DNA from: UBA2287 sp964479665
GTDB taxonomy: Bacteria; Bacteroidota; Bacteroidia; Bacteroidales; Tenuifilaceae
Direction of reading: 5' to 3'
DNA length: 64,000 nucleotides
Assembly: GCA_964479665.1 (NCBI GenBank)
Contig: CAYZNN010000014.1
Location: forward strand, 1-64,000
Shown in pieces: positions 45,098 to 53,764 of the stretch. The notes beneath the pieces were generated by a model. That model worked only from the letters and a program-made list of their open reading frames with translations. It did not search any database and was not told the DNA's origin. Both the position numbers and the translations under genes were made by a program. The first letter of the stretch is position 1; each line of letters starts with the position of its first letter.

Positions 45098-45105
45098 CAA
45101 ATTTA
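45098..45105 (-). promoter_or_regulatory. -7 promoter element TAAATTTG of tRNA-Leu
   Basis: Exact TAnnTTTG on the minus strand, 12 bp upstream of the mature tRNA 5' end, as expected for a short-leader tRNA promoter. Confidence 0.55.
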
Positions 45106-45203
45106 ATACTTTTTTTTAATTTATATAATCTCATGTTTTTTTTGTCTTTTTTTATGTGGGCTAAAAAAAGTTGTAAATTGCTTCGTATCGAAAAGGAAGT
45201 GTA

Positions 45204-45842
45204 ATGCGTTTTCGTTCAATTATCTTTATAATTATCACGACAATTTTTAGCTTTTATGCTTGCTATAAATTCGATTCTGTGTCCGATGAGGTTAGTTTAA
45301 CCCCCGGATTGGCATTACCCATTGCAAGGGTAAACCAAAACATTGAAAGTTCACTAGTTCTTTGGGGAAATCCTGAAATAAACCTGCTTGAGGAGGTGCC
45401 AGAATGGGCAAAATACAAACGAGTTAATTTAATCGACACCATTCAGTTTGCCCTTGCTGATATTTACGCCCAATCTGAAAATGTTAGGTACTTAAACTTT
45501 TTACTGTCAACCCAAAACGATTTTCCTTCAAGTGCTGAGGCACAACTGCTCTTTTTAAACGAATCTGACATTGCAATTGATTCCCTGTTTCTCACAAATG
45601 CTTTTGTTGTTAGTGGTTCAACAGTTTCTTCGCATGGAGTCGTTTTACAAAAAGGAGCTGCTCAGGCAACCATGGCATTTAACGGAGAGAGAATTGAGAT
45701 TTTACGACAGGTTACTAAACTGGTAATTCGCTGCAGTGCAAGTAATGAGGGTATTCCACCCGATTTTTTTCAGTACTACTTGAATTACTATTTAAATATT
45801 AATGTTGGAGTTCGAATTGGGCTTACCTTACAAATTGATTAA
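45204..45842 (+). CDS. Hypothetical lipoprotein
   Basis: Not recognised. The N-terminus has a hydrophobic signal (IIFIIITTIFSFYAC) ending in a lipobox-like cysteine at about 20, so it is probably a lipoprotein. The rest (LTPGLALPIARVNQNIESSLVLWG, with SLFLTNAFVVSGSTVSSHG) looks like extracellular beta-rich sequence. It is followed after 7 bp by a DUF5723-type outer-membrane protein, so the two probably form an operon and could act together at the outer membrane. Confidence 0.65.
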   Translation: MRFRSIIFIIITTIFSFYACYKFDSVSDEVSLTPGLALPIARVNQNIESSLVLWGNPEINLLEEVPEWAKYKRVNLIDTIQFALADIYAQSENVRYLNFLLSTQNDFPSSAEAQLLFLNESDIAIDSLFLTNAFVVSGSTVSSHGVVLQKGAAQATMAFNGERIEILRQVTKLVIRCSASNEGIPPDFFQYYLNYYLNINVGVRIGLTLQID

Positions 45843-45849
45843 ATTAATA

Positions 45850-47226
45850 GTGTACAAGCAATTAGTTATTCATTTTTTTATCATTTGCTTATTACCAAGC
45901 ACATTAAAATCCCAGCAGAGCCGGACCCTGTTTTTCATGCAAGACGTTCCGCAAGCAGTTTATATTAATCCTGCCATACAGCCTGCATGTAACTATTTCA
46001 TTGGCATTCCGGCACTTTCGTCGGTTTACCTTAATGCCGCCTCAACCGGTTTCAACTACAACAACTTAGTTGCCTTCAACGCTCAATCCTTTGTAAATGG
46101 GTTGCACAGTGTCGATTTTGTTTCTGGCGAAGTGCACTTAAACCTAATCTCTTTAGGATACAAGCACAACGACCTCTACTTTCTGTTTAATGTTGCTGAA
46201 AGGGTCGACGCTAGATTGTTTTACCCAGAAAGATTACTCGATTTGGCAGTTAACGGTAACGAAGGGCTGATAGGAACCCCACTTACTACAAACTCGCTGG
46301 GTGTTAATGCTACCCATATGCGCGAGTATTCATTCACCGTTTCGCAAAGGGTGAGTTCGGAGTACGCTTGGGGAGCCAGAGGAAAGTTGCTGTTTGGAAA
46401 AGCCAATGTGACAACGAGACCCAGACCACTCCATTTCTCTACAAGTCCTATCGATTATAATCTTTACGCAGAGTGGGGGCTTCAAGTGAATTCTTCTGTT
46501 CCGCTCGAGATTGATAAACTTGCCAATGGAAATGTTCAAAATGTTGCATTAGGCCAGATTGATGCGGTTAATTACCTCCTGAATTCGAGAAATATGGGTT
46601 TCGCTGCCGACTTTGGTTTTATTTATGCAGCCGAAAACATAACCTGGTCGGCATCATTACTCGATGTGGGAGCCATTTACTGGGCATCTGATGCGAGGCG
46701 CTTTAACAATTATGGCTCATTTCAATTTTCGGGACTAGCCCCTGGCGATATTCTGATTGCGGATGCTTTTTTGCAAACAATGGAAGACTCCCTGTCCAAT
46801 CAATTAAAAGTTAGCGAGGCCCCTGGTAGCTACATGTCTATTTTGCCAGTTAAGTTGAATGTTGGAGCAACATACGGTTTTTTGCCAAAGTTTAATTTGG
46901 GGCTGCTGTTTCGTACGGAGTTTTTTCCTAGGCGACCCGTGCCATCACTAACCTTGTCGATTAACACCCAGAATACAAAGTGGGTTTATTCTAGCTTAAC
47001 TTATTCAGTAATGAATGGTTCGTTTCAAAATGTTGGAATTGGCCTGGGCCTGAGATTGCAGTCGGTTGGCATTCATATTCTGTCCGATAATATTTTGGCA
47101 TTTGCCTGGCCACAGAAAGCGCATACAGCCAATTTTCGATTCGGTGTAGATGTGCTATTCGGTTGCAAAAACCGTCGTGACCGACTTCCCTACACAGGAC
47201 CAGGATGCATGGGTGTTTCAAAATAG
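45850..47226 (+). CDS. DUF5723-like outer-membrane protein
   Basis: The start is GTG 45850, which gives a clean signal peptide (QLVIHFFIICLLPSTLKS-Q); the ORF upstream of it overlaps the lipoprotein gene. The mature protein is a Bacteroidota outer-membrane beta-barrel of the DUF5723 type: LFFMQDVPQAVYINPAIQP near the start, repeated strands, and a gamma-terminal run ending LLFGCK before a short polar tail. Function is unknown. Pairing with the upstream lipoprotein may indicate a two-part surface complex. Confidence 0.7.
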   Translation: MYKQLVIHFFIICLLPSTLKSQQSRTLFFMQDVPQAVYINPAIQPACNYFIGIPALSSVYLNAASTGFNYNNLVAFNAQSFVNGLHSVDFVSGEVHLNLISLGYKHNDLYFLFNVAERVDARLFYPERLLDLAVNGNEGLIGTPLTTNSLGVNATHMREYSFTVSQRVSSEYAWGARGKLLFGKANVTTRPRPLHFSTSPIDYNLYAEWGLQVNSSVPLEIDKLANGNVQNVALGQIDAVNYLLNSRNMGFAADFGFIYAAENITWSASLLDVGAIYWASDARRFNNYGSFQFSGLAPGDILIADAFLQTMEDSLSNQLKVSEAPGSYMSILPVKLNVGATYGFLPKFNLGLLFRTEFFPRRPVPSLTLSINTQNTKWVYSSLTYSVMNGSFQNVGIGLGLRLQSVGIHILSDNILAFAWPQKAHTANFRFGVDVLFGCKNRRDRLPYTGPGCMGVSK

Positions 47227-47317
47227 AAGGTTCCTTCAGCACCTTAATCTTTACACTATAATTGTTAAATTTGTTCTTTAATAGTAGGTTCGAAAAAAAT
47301 ACTGAAAAACTGCGGAT

Positions 47318-48664
47318 ATGAGCCCAAAGCAAAAAACCAAGAGCGCCTTCAGCTATATTAGAATTGAGAAGTTTATCTCGCACGAAATTTGGAGCGTAAG
47401 GCTCGATGAGTTTCCTCCACACAAATCGGTTCTCTATAGAATATTACGCATTATTGTTTTAGCAGTAAGGGGCATAACCGAAGACAAGGTCATGCTTAGG
47501 GCCTCAGCCCTAACGTACTACACGCTTATGTCCATAGTGCCCGTTTTGGCAATGGGTTTCGGTATTGCCAAAGGTTTTGGTATGGAAAAGTATCTGGAAC
47601 AGCAAATTATAGCTCAGTTTCAGGGGCAAGAGCAGATTATGACCCATCTCATCAATTTTTCAAATTCACTTCTACAGCGTACTGGGGGCGGGTTGATAGC
47701 TGGTATTGGAGTTGCAGTTCTTTTTTGGTCGGTACTCAAGGTTTTTAATCATATTGAAAATGCCTTTAATGGCATTTGGCAAATTGCTAAAGGGAGAACC
47801 TTTAGTCGAAAGTTTAGCGATTACCTCTCGATGATGCTCATTGCACCAATCCTCATGATTTTATCGAGCAGCATGAATGTTTATATATCTACTCAAATAA
47901 CGAATCTGTCCGAAAAAAGTGAGCTGGTAAGCGCCGTGAGTCCCTACTTGTCATTCATGCTTAAGTTCTTGCTTTACCTTATAACCTCAGTGCTGTTTAC
48001 CATACTGTATTTGGTTATGCCTAACACCAAGGTAAATCCCAAATCGGCAATTATTGCCGGAGTAATTGCAGGAACCATTTTCAGCATTACGCAATGGGTG
48101 TATATCGATTTGCAAATTGGGGTTTCTAATTACAACGCCATATACGGAAGTTTTGCTGCCTTGCCCTTATTTCTGTTCTGGTTACAAACAAGCTGGCTTA
48201 TACTGCTTTTTGGCGCCGAAATATCATTTGCTCATCAGAACGAGAAACTTTACGAGTTCGAATCCGAAACAAAGAACATGAGCCAGCACTCTCGAAAGAT
48301 GCTGTCGTTGCTAATACTGAATAGAATCATAAAACGATTTGTTGAAGGAGAAACAGCCATGACAGCACAGGAAATCGCATCAGATTTGCGCCTTCCAATT
48401 CGCTTGGTTCGGAGTTTGCTAACCAACTTGGTAGCTTGCCGTATAGTTTCCGAAACCATTACCAATATTCCTAAAACCCATGCTTTTCAGCCAGCCCAGT
48501 ATGTTGATAAGTTCACAGTTTGGTCAGTTATTAACGCCCTCGACATGCAGGGCACTTCAATTGGTCCCGAAACCCCCGAGATGGAAAAAATACTGAGCAT
48601 CCATGGGTCGTTCATAGCAAAAGTGAAAAATTTACCTGAAAATATTTTAGTAAAGGAAATATAA
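47318..48664 (+). CDS. YihY/BrkB-family inner-membrane protein with C-terminal winged-helix-like region
   Basis: Six hydrophobic helices of the YihY/BrkB (formerly RNase BN-like) fold span about residues 55-300. Family segments include MLRASALTYYTLMSIVPVLAM, AVLFWSVLKVFNHIENAFN and NYNAIYGSFAALPLFLFWLQ. After the membrane part, about 130 residues contain a winged-helix-like segment (TAQEIASDLRLPIRLVRSLLTNLVACRIV). The C-terminal extension is found in Bacteroidota members. The old annotation as ribonuclease BN is not supported for this family. Function is unknown. Confidence 0.82.
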   Translation: MSPKQKTKSAFSYIRIEKFISHEIWSVRLDEFPPHKSVLYRILRIIVLAVRGITEDKVMLRASALTYYTLMSIVPVLAMGFGIAKGFGMEKYLEQQIIAQFQGQEQIMTHLINFSNSLLQRTGGGLIAGIGVAVLFWSVLKVFNHIENAFNGIWQIAKGRTFSRKFSDYLSMMLIAPILMILSSSMNVYISTQITNLSEKSELVSAVSPYLSFMLKFLLYLITSVLFTILYLVMPNTKVNPKSAIIAGVIAGTIFSITQWVYIDLQIGVSNYNAIYGSFAALPLFLFWLQTSWLILLFGAEISFAHQNEKLYEFESETKNMSQHSRKMLSLLILNRIIKRFVEGETAMTAQEIASDLRLPIRLVRSLLTNLVACRIVSETITNIPKTHAFQPAQYVDKFTVWSVINALDMQGTSIGPETPEMEKILSIHGSFIAKVKNLPENILVKEI

Positions 48665-48735
48665 TCCCTATCAGGTTTCTAGCGTTCGTTGTTTTTTTAT
48701 TTTACTGGAAATGTTTTCAGTAAATAAAAAAGTTA

Positions 48736-48743
48736 TACCTTTG
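48736..48743 (+). promoter_or_regulatory. -7 promoter element TACCTTTG of rpsP-rimM
   Basis: Exact TAnnTTTG, with a T-rich -33 region 18-20 nt upstream. The predicted leader to ATG 48789 is about 40 nt. Confidence 0.6.
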
Positions 48744-48788
48744 CGGGGCTTAAAAAAGTAGGTTTAACCATTAAAAAAGCGTAAAAGT

Positions 48789-49316
48789 ATGCCTGTTAAA
48801 TTAAGACTTAGCCGCCAAGGTAGAAAGAAAGCTCCCTTCTATCACATTGTGGTGGCAGATAGCAGGGCGCCACGGGATGGCAGATACATTGATCGGATTG
48901 GTTCGTACAACCCGATTACCAATCCTGCTACTATTGAAATCAATTTCGATAGTGCACTGGACTGGCTGCAAAAAGGCGCTCAACCTACCGATACCGTTAG
49001 GGCTATCCTATCGTACAAGGGTGTAATGATGAAGAAACACCTTCTAGATGGTGTTAGAAAAGGCGCCCTAACCCAAGAGCAAGCCGAAGAGAAGTTTCAA
49101 ACTTGGCTCAAAGAAAAGGAGGCTAAAATTCAGGCCAAGGTGGACCAAATTACCAAAGGCAAACGCGATGAGCATACTCAGCGCATTAAAGCCGAAGCTA
49201 AGGTTCGCGAGGCAAAAGCCGAAAAGGTTGCTAAAAAGCAAGCTGCTGCCGCTGCTAAAACAGCTGAAGCACCCTCCGAAGGAGATTCAGGGGAAGAACC
49301 AGCTGCCGAGCAATAG
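48789..49316 (+). CDS. rpsP: 30S ribosomal protein S16 with long C-terminal extension
   Basis: A structural protein of the small ribosomal subunit. The S16 core (1 to about 80) has VKLRLSRQGRKKAPFYHIVVADSR, RYIDRIGSYNP and ALDWLQKGAQPTDTVR. Beyond it, about 95 residues of Lys/Ala/Glu-rich sequence (VREAKAEKVAKKQAAAAAKTAEAPSE) extend the chain to 175, against about 80-90 in E. coli. Such tails are usual in Bacteroidota S16. It precedes rimM by 11 bp, the standard ribosome-maturation pairing. Confidence 0.95.
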   Translation: MPVKLRLSRQGRKKAPFYHIVVADSRAPRDGRYIDRIGSYNPITNPATIEINFDSALDWLQKGAQPTDTVRAILSYKGVMMKKHLLDGVRKGALTQEQAEEKFQTWLKEKEAKIQAKVDQITKGKRDEHTQRIKAEAKVREAKAEKVAKKQAAAAAKTAEAPSEGDSGEEPAAEQ

Positions 49317-49327
49317 GCTGCGGGCAA

Positions 49328-49852
49328 ATGAGCCGCACTCAAATAGTTGAGATTGGCACCATTAAGCGTGTTCATGGAGTAGCTGGAGAATTTCAAATTG
49401 TCCTAACTCCAAATACGCAACCCACCGAATTGAATAAATTGGAATCGGTATTCATCCTAATAGATGCGATACCGGTTCCTTTTTTTATTGAAAATATTCG
49501 AGGCAATAGCCCCGATATAGTTATTGTAAAGTTCGATACTATTAACTCCGCAAACGAAGCTGCAGAGTTTGTTGGTTTAAAAGTAATGGCGAACCTTAAG
49601 CGCAAAAAAGAAAGTCTGGAGGTATACCCCGAAGACCTAGTAGGCTTTCAATTAATCGACCAAATGGGTTCGTTAATAGGGGCGATTGTTGCCTTCGAAG
49701 AATACTCTGCCAATGCAGTATTTTTTGTAAGGGATTTGAAGGGAAACGAAGTTATAATTCCTGCATCCGAAGATATTATTCTTGAGGTTAATTTGGAAGC
49801 AAGAACCATTACAGTTCAACTTCCCGAAGGGCTTCTCGATATTTATTCCTGA
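49328..49852 (+). CDS. rimM: Ribosome maturation factor RimM
   Basis: Assists folding of the 30S head by binding S19. An N-terminal RimM barrel (IGTIKRVHGVAGEF) and a C-terminal PRC-barrel (EDLVGFQLIDQMGSLIGAIV and VIIPASEDIILEVNLEARTITV) are both visible. At 174 residues it is of normal size. No trmD follows, unlike in proteobacteria; instead the last 10 bp overlap the convergent thioesterase gene. Confidence 0.94.
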   Translation: MSRTQIVEIGTIKRVHGVAGEFQIVLTPNTQPTELNKLESVFILIDAIPVPFFIENIRGNSPDIVIVKFDTINSANEAAEFVGLKVMANLKRKKESLEVYPEDLVGFQLIDQMGSLIGAIVAFEEYSANAVFFVRDLKGNEVIIPASEDIILEVNLEARTITVQLPEGLLDIYS

Positions 49853-50274
49853 AAGTTAATATCTCTCTCAAATTTCACTATTCGATCACGCCATCGTTTG
49901 GGAATCTCAATTGGTTGGCTTAACCTTCCATTGTAGGCAACCATTGTGGCTTTGCTAACCGCAGCTACGCTTTGTGTGGTTTCGTTATGTAATTCCTGAA
50001 GCATGGAAATGCTTTTATTTCCAATCCGGAAAATCTTGGTTTTTACTCTAACCCGATCAAAAAGGGTAATTTGCGATTTGAAATCGATATGAATGCTTGC
50101 CAAAATTAGCCCCTCTTCAAGCCAGTTCATTCGTTCTTTCAGTACCCCCTCGAAATACGACATTCGACCCAGATCGAAAAATTGAGGGTACGCGGAGTTA
50201 GTTACATGCCCTAGCAAGTCAATGTCGTTAAATCGAATCTGTATTTTATAGTTGTGATAAAAAGAATATTCCAT
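49843..50274 (-). CDS. Acyl-CoA thioesterase (4HBT hotdog fold)
   Basis: The 4-hydroxybenzoyl-CoA thioesterase-type signature IRFNDIDLLGHVTNSAYPQFFDLGRMSYFE includes the catalytic Asp/His region near residues 15-30. At 143 residues it matches YbgC-type hotdog thioesterases. It probably hydrolyses short- or medium-chain acyl-CoA; the substrate is not defined. The 3' end overlaps rimM by 10 bp convergently. Confidence 0.85.
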   Translation of the reverse strand: MEYSFYHNYKIQIRFNDIDLLGHVTNSAYPQFFDLGRMSYFEGVLKERMNWLEEGLILASIHIDFKSQITLFDRVRVKTKIFRIGNKSISMLQELHNETTQSVAAVSKATMVAYNGRLSQPIEIPKRWRDRIVKFERDINFQE

Positions 50275-50389
50275 GGTGAATGCTCAATTGGTTGAGTTTG
50301 CAATATTAGGAAATGTTTTTGTTAGCCATGCAGCAATGTGCAACCCATTTTCGTCATTTGGTTTAAATTGAACAATAAACATAATAACC

Positions 50390-51112
50390 ATGAAAACATT
50401 CTTGAAAAATTCGCTCATTTACGCATCCCTATCATTCTCCTTAATTTTGGTTGCATGCGTTGGAAACGGAAAAGTAATTGAAGAGAGAAAGGAAGTAAAA
50501 GATTTTACCTCGGTTGAATTGGCAGTTCCTGGCAATCTATTTCTCACTCAGGGAAACGAATACTCTTTTCTAATTAAAGCCGATGAGGATCTTCTAAAGA
50601 GAATAGAAGTTGAGGTAGAAGGTGGAAGGCTTAAGATTAGAACTCCAAGGGGGATGAACTTCCCATTCAGAAACGAAAAGGTTGAGGTGCATATTACCAT
50701 GCCCAGCATTGAGGGATTGGCTATCGCGGGTTCTGGCAATATTGAAGCTGTAACTCCAATAAATGCGGAGGGTCTCAAAACATCAATCTCCGGAAGTGGT
50801 AATATTAAAATTACAAATCTAGTTGTCGCATCGCTATCAACTTCAATTGCTGGTTCGGGCGATATAATACTAGCTGGTAAAGGAAATGCCACCGAAGTTT
50901 CAATTAATATTGCCGGCTCGGGCGATGTGTTGGTTCATGGAATAGAGTTCGAGAATGCAGGTATAAGCATTGCGGGTTCGGGGAATGCATCGGTTGAGGC
51001 GAAAGAAAATCTTAAAGCAAGGGTAGCCGGAAGCGGCGATATACTATATAAGGGCAACCCCTTGGTTGACGCCAAGGTTAGTGGTTCAGGAAAGATAAAG
51101 AGCCAAAAGTAG
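50390..51112 (+). CDS. Head-GIN (DUF2807) lipoprotein
   Basis: A hydrophobic signal ending in LILVAC indicates a lipoprotein. The mature part is a right-handed beta-helix-like DUF2807 domain with seven SGSG-type turns: IAGSGNIEA, ISGSGNIKI, IAGSGDIIL, IAGSGDVLV, IAGSGNASV, VAGSGDILY and VSGSGKI. Such domains are common in Bacteroidota; function is unknown. A strong terminator follows. Confidence 0.88.
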   Translation: MKTFLKNSLIYASLSFSLILVACVGNGKVIEERKEVKDFTSVELAVPGNLFLTQGNEYSFLIKADEDLLKRIEVEVEGGRLKIRTPRGMNFPFRNEKVEVHITMPSIEGLAIAGSGNIEAVTPINAEGLKTSISGSGNIKITNLVVASLSTSIAGSGDIILAGKGNATEVSINIAGSGDVLVHGIEFENAGISIAGSGNASVEAKENLKARVAGSGDILYKGNPLVDAKVSGSGKIKSQK

Positions 51113-51133
51113 AATTTGTATTCTGCCCTCCAT

Positions 51134-51169
51134 AAAAAAATCCCCGAATAAATTTTCGGGGATTTTTTT
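51134..51169. terminator. Bidirectional intrinsic terminator
   Basis: TCCCCGAA/TTCGGGGA stem around a 6-nt loop, with A-run before and T-run after. It serves the DUF2807 gene on plus and ahcY on minus. Confidence 0.9.
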
Positions 51170-51176
51170 ATGGCTG

Positions 51177-52595
51177 CTAGTACCTATAGTGCTCTGGTTT
51201 GTAAGGGCCTTCGACGGGAACACCAATGTATTGGGCCTGTTTTGGGGTTAAAAGAGTTAGTTTGACTCCCAATTGCTCTAAATGCAGACGAGCCACTTCC
51301 TCGTCGAGGTGCTTAGGCAAACGGTAAACGCCCACATCGAATTTCTTTTGCCAAAGTTCTAGCTGGGCTAAAGTTTGATTTGTAAAACTGTTGCTCATTA
51401 CAAAACTGGGATGGCCGGTTGCACAACCCAGATTTACAAGTCTGCCTTCGGCAAGAATAAATATGGAACGCCCGTCGGGGAAAAAATATTGATCGACCTG
51501 AGGCTTAACGGTTTCTTTTCGAACTCCCTTGGCAGTATTGAGTTTGTCTACCTGAATTTCATTATCGAAATGACCAATGTTGCAAACAATAGCCTGATCC
51601 TTCATTTGGAGCATATGTTCAAGGGTAATCACATCGCAATTACCTGTTGTAGTAACGTAAATATTCCCCTCGTTTAGGGCCTCTTCAATGGTTTTAATTT
51701 CAAAGCCTTCCATGGCTGCTTGTAAAGCGCATATGGGGTCAATTTCGGTAACAATAACGCGGGCACCATAAGCGCGCATGCTTTTTGCGCATCCTTTACC
51801 CACATCGCCGTAACCACAAACTACTACCACTTTCCCGGCAATCATTACATCGGTAGCTCGCTTAATGCCATCGGCAAGCGACTCACGGCAACCATAAAGG
51901 TTGTCGAATTTGCTTTTGGTAACCGAGTCGTTTACATTTATTGCGGGCACTAGCAGTTCCCCTTTCTCCATCATTTGGTACAACCGATGAACTCCGGTAG
52001 TAGTTTCTTCCGAAACGCCCTTCCATTCACTAACTAAACGATGCCATTTTTGGTTATCGTGGGCCAGAACCGATTTCAGAAGGTTGAGTATAACCTGTTC
52101 TTCGTGATTTTCTGCCTTCTTGTTGAGGGCGCTGGCATCCTTTTCGGCTTTGTAGCCTAAATGTATTAAAAGGGTTGCATCGCCACCATCGTCGACAATG
52201 AGGTTTGGACCCATACCATTTGGAAATGTTAGAGCCTGTGCAGTACACCACCAGTACTCCTCAAGGGTTTCCCCTTTCCATGCAAAAACAGGTATCCCTG
52301 CTGCTGCTATAGCCGCAGCAGCATGGTCCTGCGTTGAGAAAATGTTACAACTGGCCCAGCGAACATCGGCACCAAGTTCTACTAATGTTTCGATTAGAAC
52401 GGCGGTTTGTATTGTCATGTGGAGCGACCCGGTAATACGTGCCCCTTTAAGAGGCTTTTGGGTAGAGTATTTTTTTCTGACCGACACGAGGCCCGGCATT
52501 TCCTTCTCGGCAATGCTTATTTCTTTTCTTCCCCATTCGGCTAGGCTCATGTCCTTAACCTTGTATGGGATTGCTTCAATTGCTGTAGCGTTCAT
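51177..52595 (-). CDS. ahcY: Adenosylhomocysteinase
   Basis: Cleaves S-adenosylhomocysteine into adenosine and homocysteine, removing an inhibitor of methyltransferases. Family segments are present: GARITGSLHMTIQTAVLIETL, SCNIFSTQDHAAAAIA, the NAD-binding motif VVCGYGDVGKGCA, VITLEHMLQMKDQAIV and CNIGHFDNEI. The C-terminal KPEHYRY is the usual family end. At 472 residues it is typical of the bacterial enzyme, including the insert absent from animal forms. Confidence 0.97.
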   Translation of the reverse strand: MNATAIEAIPYKVKDMSLAEWGRKEISIAEKEMPGLVSVRKKYSTQKPLKGARITGSLHMTIQTAVLIETLVELGADVRWASCNIFSTQDHAAAAIAAAGIPVFAWKGETLEEYWWCTAQALTFPNGMGPNLIVDDGGDATLLIHLGYKAEKDASALNKKAENHEEQVILNLLKSVLAHDNQKWHRLVSEWKGVSEETTTGVHRLYQMMEKGELLVPAINVNDSVTKSKFDNLYGCRESLADGIKRATDVMIAGKVVVVCGYGDVGKGCAKSMRAYGARVIVTEIDPICALQAAMEGFEIKTIEEALNEGNIYVTTTGNCDVITLEHMLQMKDQAIVCNIGHFDNEIQVDKLNTAKGVRKETVKPQVDQYFFPDGRSIFILAEGRLVNLGCATGHPSFVMSNSFTNQTLAQLELWQKKFDVGVYRLPKHLDEEVARLHLEQLGVKLTLLTPKQAQYIGVPVEGPYKPEHYRY

Positions 52596-52673
52596 ATGGT
52601 ATATTTGTGATAAATACGGAATTGATTTAACGTGTAACTAGGGAATAAGTTCGGCAAAATTACAATAAATTAA

Positions 52674-53609
52674 TCAGTCGGTAAAACCCAGAATGCTTAG
52701 GGTGGTATTCTTGTCGTGTTCTAGCTGTTTTCTTAGTTCATCAATACCTGAAAATTTCATCTCATTGCGAATTCTTTCCTGAAAAAGAACGGTTATGCTT
52801 TGGTTATAAATATTTTGATCGAATCCAATGATGTGAGCCTCAATAGTTTCGCAAAGCCCATCGCCAAGTGTTGGTTTTACCCCAATGTTTAGCATAGCAG
52901 GGTATGGCTTGTTCTGGTATACAACCCAAACGGCGTAAACACCTCGTGCAGGAATTAACTTTTCAGGATTGATTGGCAGGATGTTAGCAGTTGGAAAACC
53001 AATGGACCGGCCCAACTGTTGTCCGCCCTCAATAGTTCCAGTTAACCTGTATGGGTACCCTAACATTCGGTTGGCAAGCGCTAAATTGCCTACCTCAATG
53101 GCATTCCGGATTTTAGTTGAACTAATAGCCATTCCGTCGACCTTTACAGGGGGTAACTTTTCGGTGCTGAAATGTTTTTCTTTTGCATATTTTTCAAGCA
53201 TCAAGTAGTTGCCCTCTCCCCCGTGCCCAAATGAATGGTTATGACCAACCACAATATGGCTTATTCGAAGTTTTGATATTAAATAGGTATCTACAAAATC
53301 CTTTGCAGAGATGTTTGCAAAGTTCCAGTTGAAATCAATAGTAAGAACCCCCTCAATACCTTCCTCCTTAAAAAAACTATATTTTTCTTCGAGCGATGTA
53401 AGAAGTTTAAATTTGTGAGTACTTCCATTTGAAAACAAACGTGGGTGAGGCCAGAAGGTTATTATCAAACTGGACATCCCTTTTTGCTTAGCAAGAGAAA
53501 CAACTCTTCCAACTAATTCACGGTGGCCCAGATGAAATCCATCGAAAAGGCCTATAGTTATTACTGCGCCAGCAGTTCGAATTTCATCGATGTTCTTTGC
53601 AATGATCAT
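52674..53609 (-). CDS. ribF: Bifunctional riboflavin kinase/FAD synthetase
   Basis: Converts riboflavin to FMN and then to FAD in the cytoplasm. The N-terminal nucleotidyltransferase domain has TIGLFDGFHLGHREL and WPHPRLF, then VVGHNHSFGHGGEG and ISSTKIRNAI. The C-terminal flavokinase domain has LGRSIGFPTANILP and RGVYAVWV, then MLNIGVKPT. At 311 residues it is standard. It is divergent from the MacB-like permease. Confidence 0.95.
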   Translation of the reverse strand: MIIAKNIDEIRTAGAVITIGLFDGFHLGHRELVGRVVSLAKQKGMSSLIITFWPHPRLFSNGSTHKFKLLTSLEEKYSFFKEEGIEGVLTIDFNWNFANISAKDFVDTYLISKLRISHIVVGHNHSFGHGGEGNYLMLEKYAKEKHFSTEKLPPVKVDGMAISSTKIRNAIEVGNLALANRMLGYPYRLTGTIEGGQQLGRSIGFPTANILPINPEKLIPARGVYAVWVVYQNKPYPAMLNIGVKPTLGDGLCETIEAHIIGFDQNIYNQSITVLFQERIRNEMKFSGIDELRKQLEHDKNTTLSILGFTD

Positions 53610-53727
53610 TCTTATTATTTTACGCCGACTAAAATAGCAAAAAATGTTAATGTCAACTTCAATAATATTAGCAATCCCAAATTATGTTAATTTGTCTTTT
53701 TAACTCATTTTCAATCGATCTGTTTCC

Positions 53728-53735
53728 TATATTTG
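53728..53735 (+). promoter_or_regulatory. -7 promoter element TATATTTG of the MacB-like permease gene
   Basis: Exact TAnnTTTG, 30 bp before ATG 53765. The rest of the 155-bp divergent gap to ribF holds no other recognised site. Confidence 0.5.
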
Positions 53736-53764
53736 ATGTTCCAATGCTTTAACAGACACTTTCC

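Noticed and set aside
48665..48735. Small ORF or RNA gene between the YihY and rpsP genes
   Set aside because: No start with a frame over 20 codons and no stable hairpin; the region is explained by the rpsP promoter.
50740..51100. SGSG repeats of the DUF2807 protein as a tandem DNA repeat
   Set aside because: The motif recurs at protein level with divergent codons; this is the normal beta-helix repeat of the domain.
52596..52673. SAH riboswitch upstream of ahcY
   Set aside because: The 78-bp leader is AT-rich and shows no GC-rich conserved core or pseudoknot-like pairing expected of that riboswitch.
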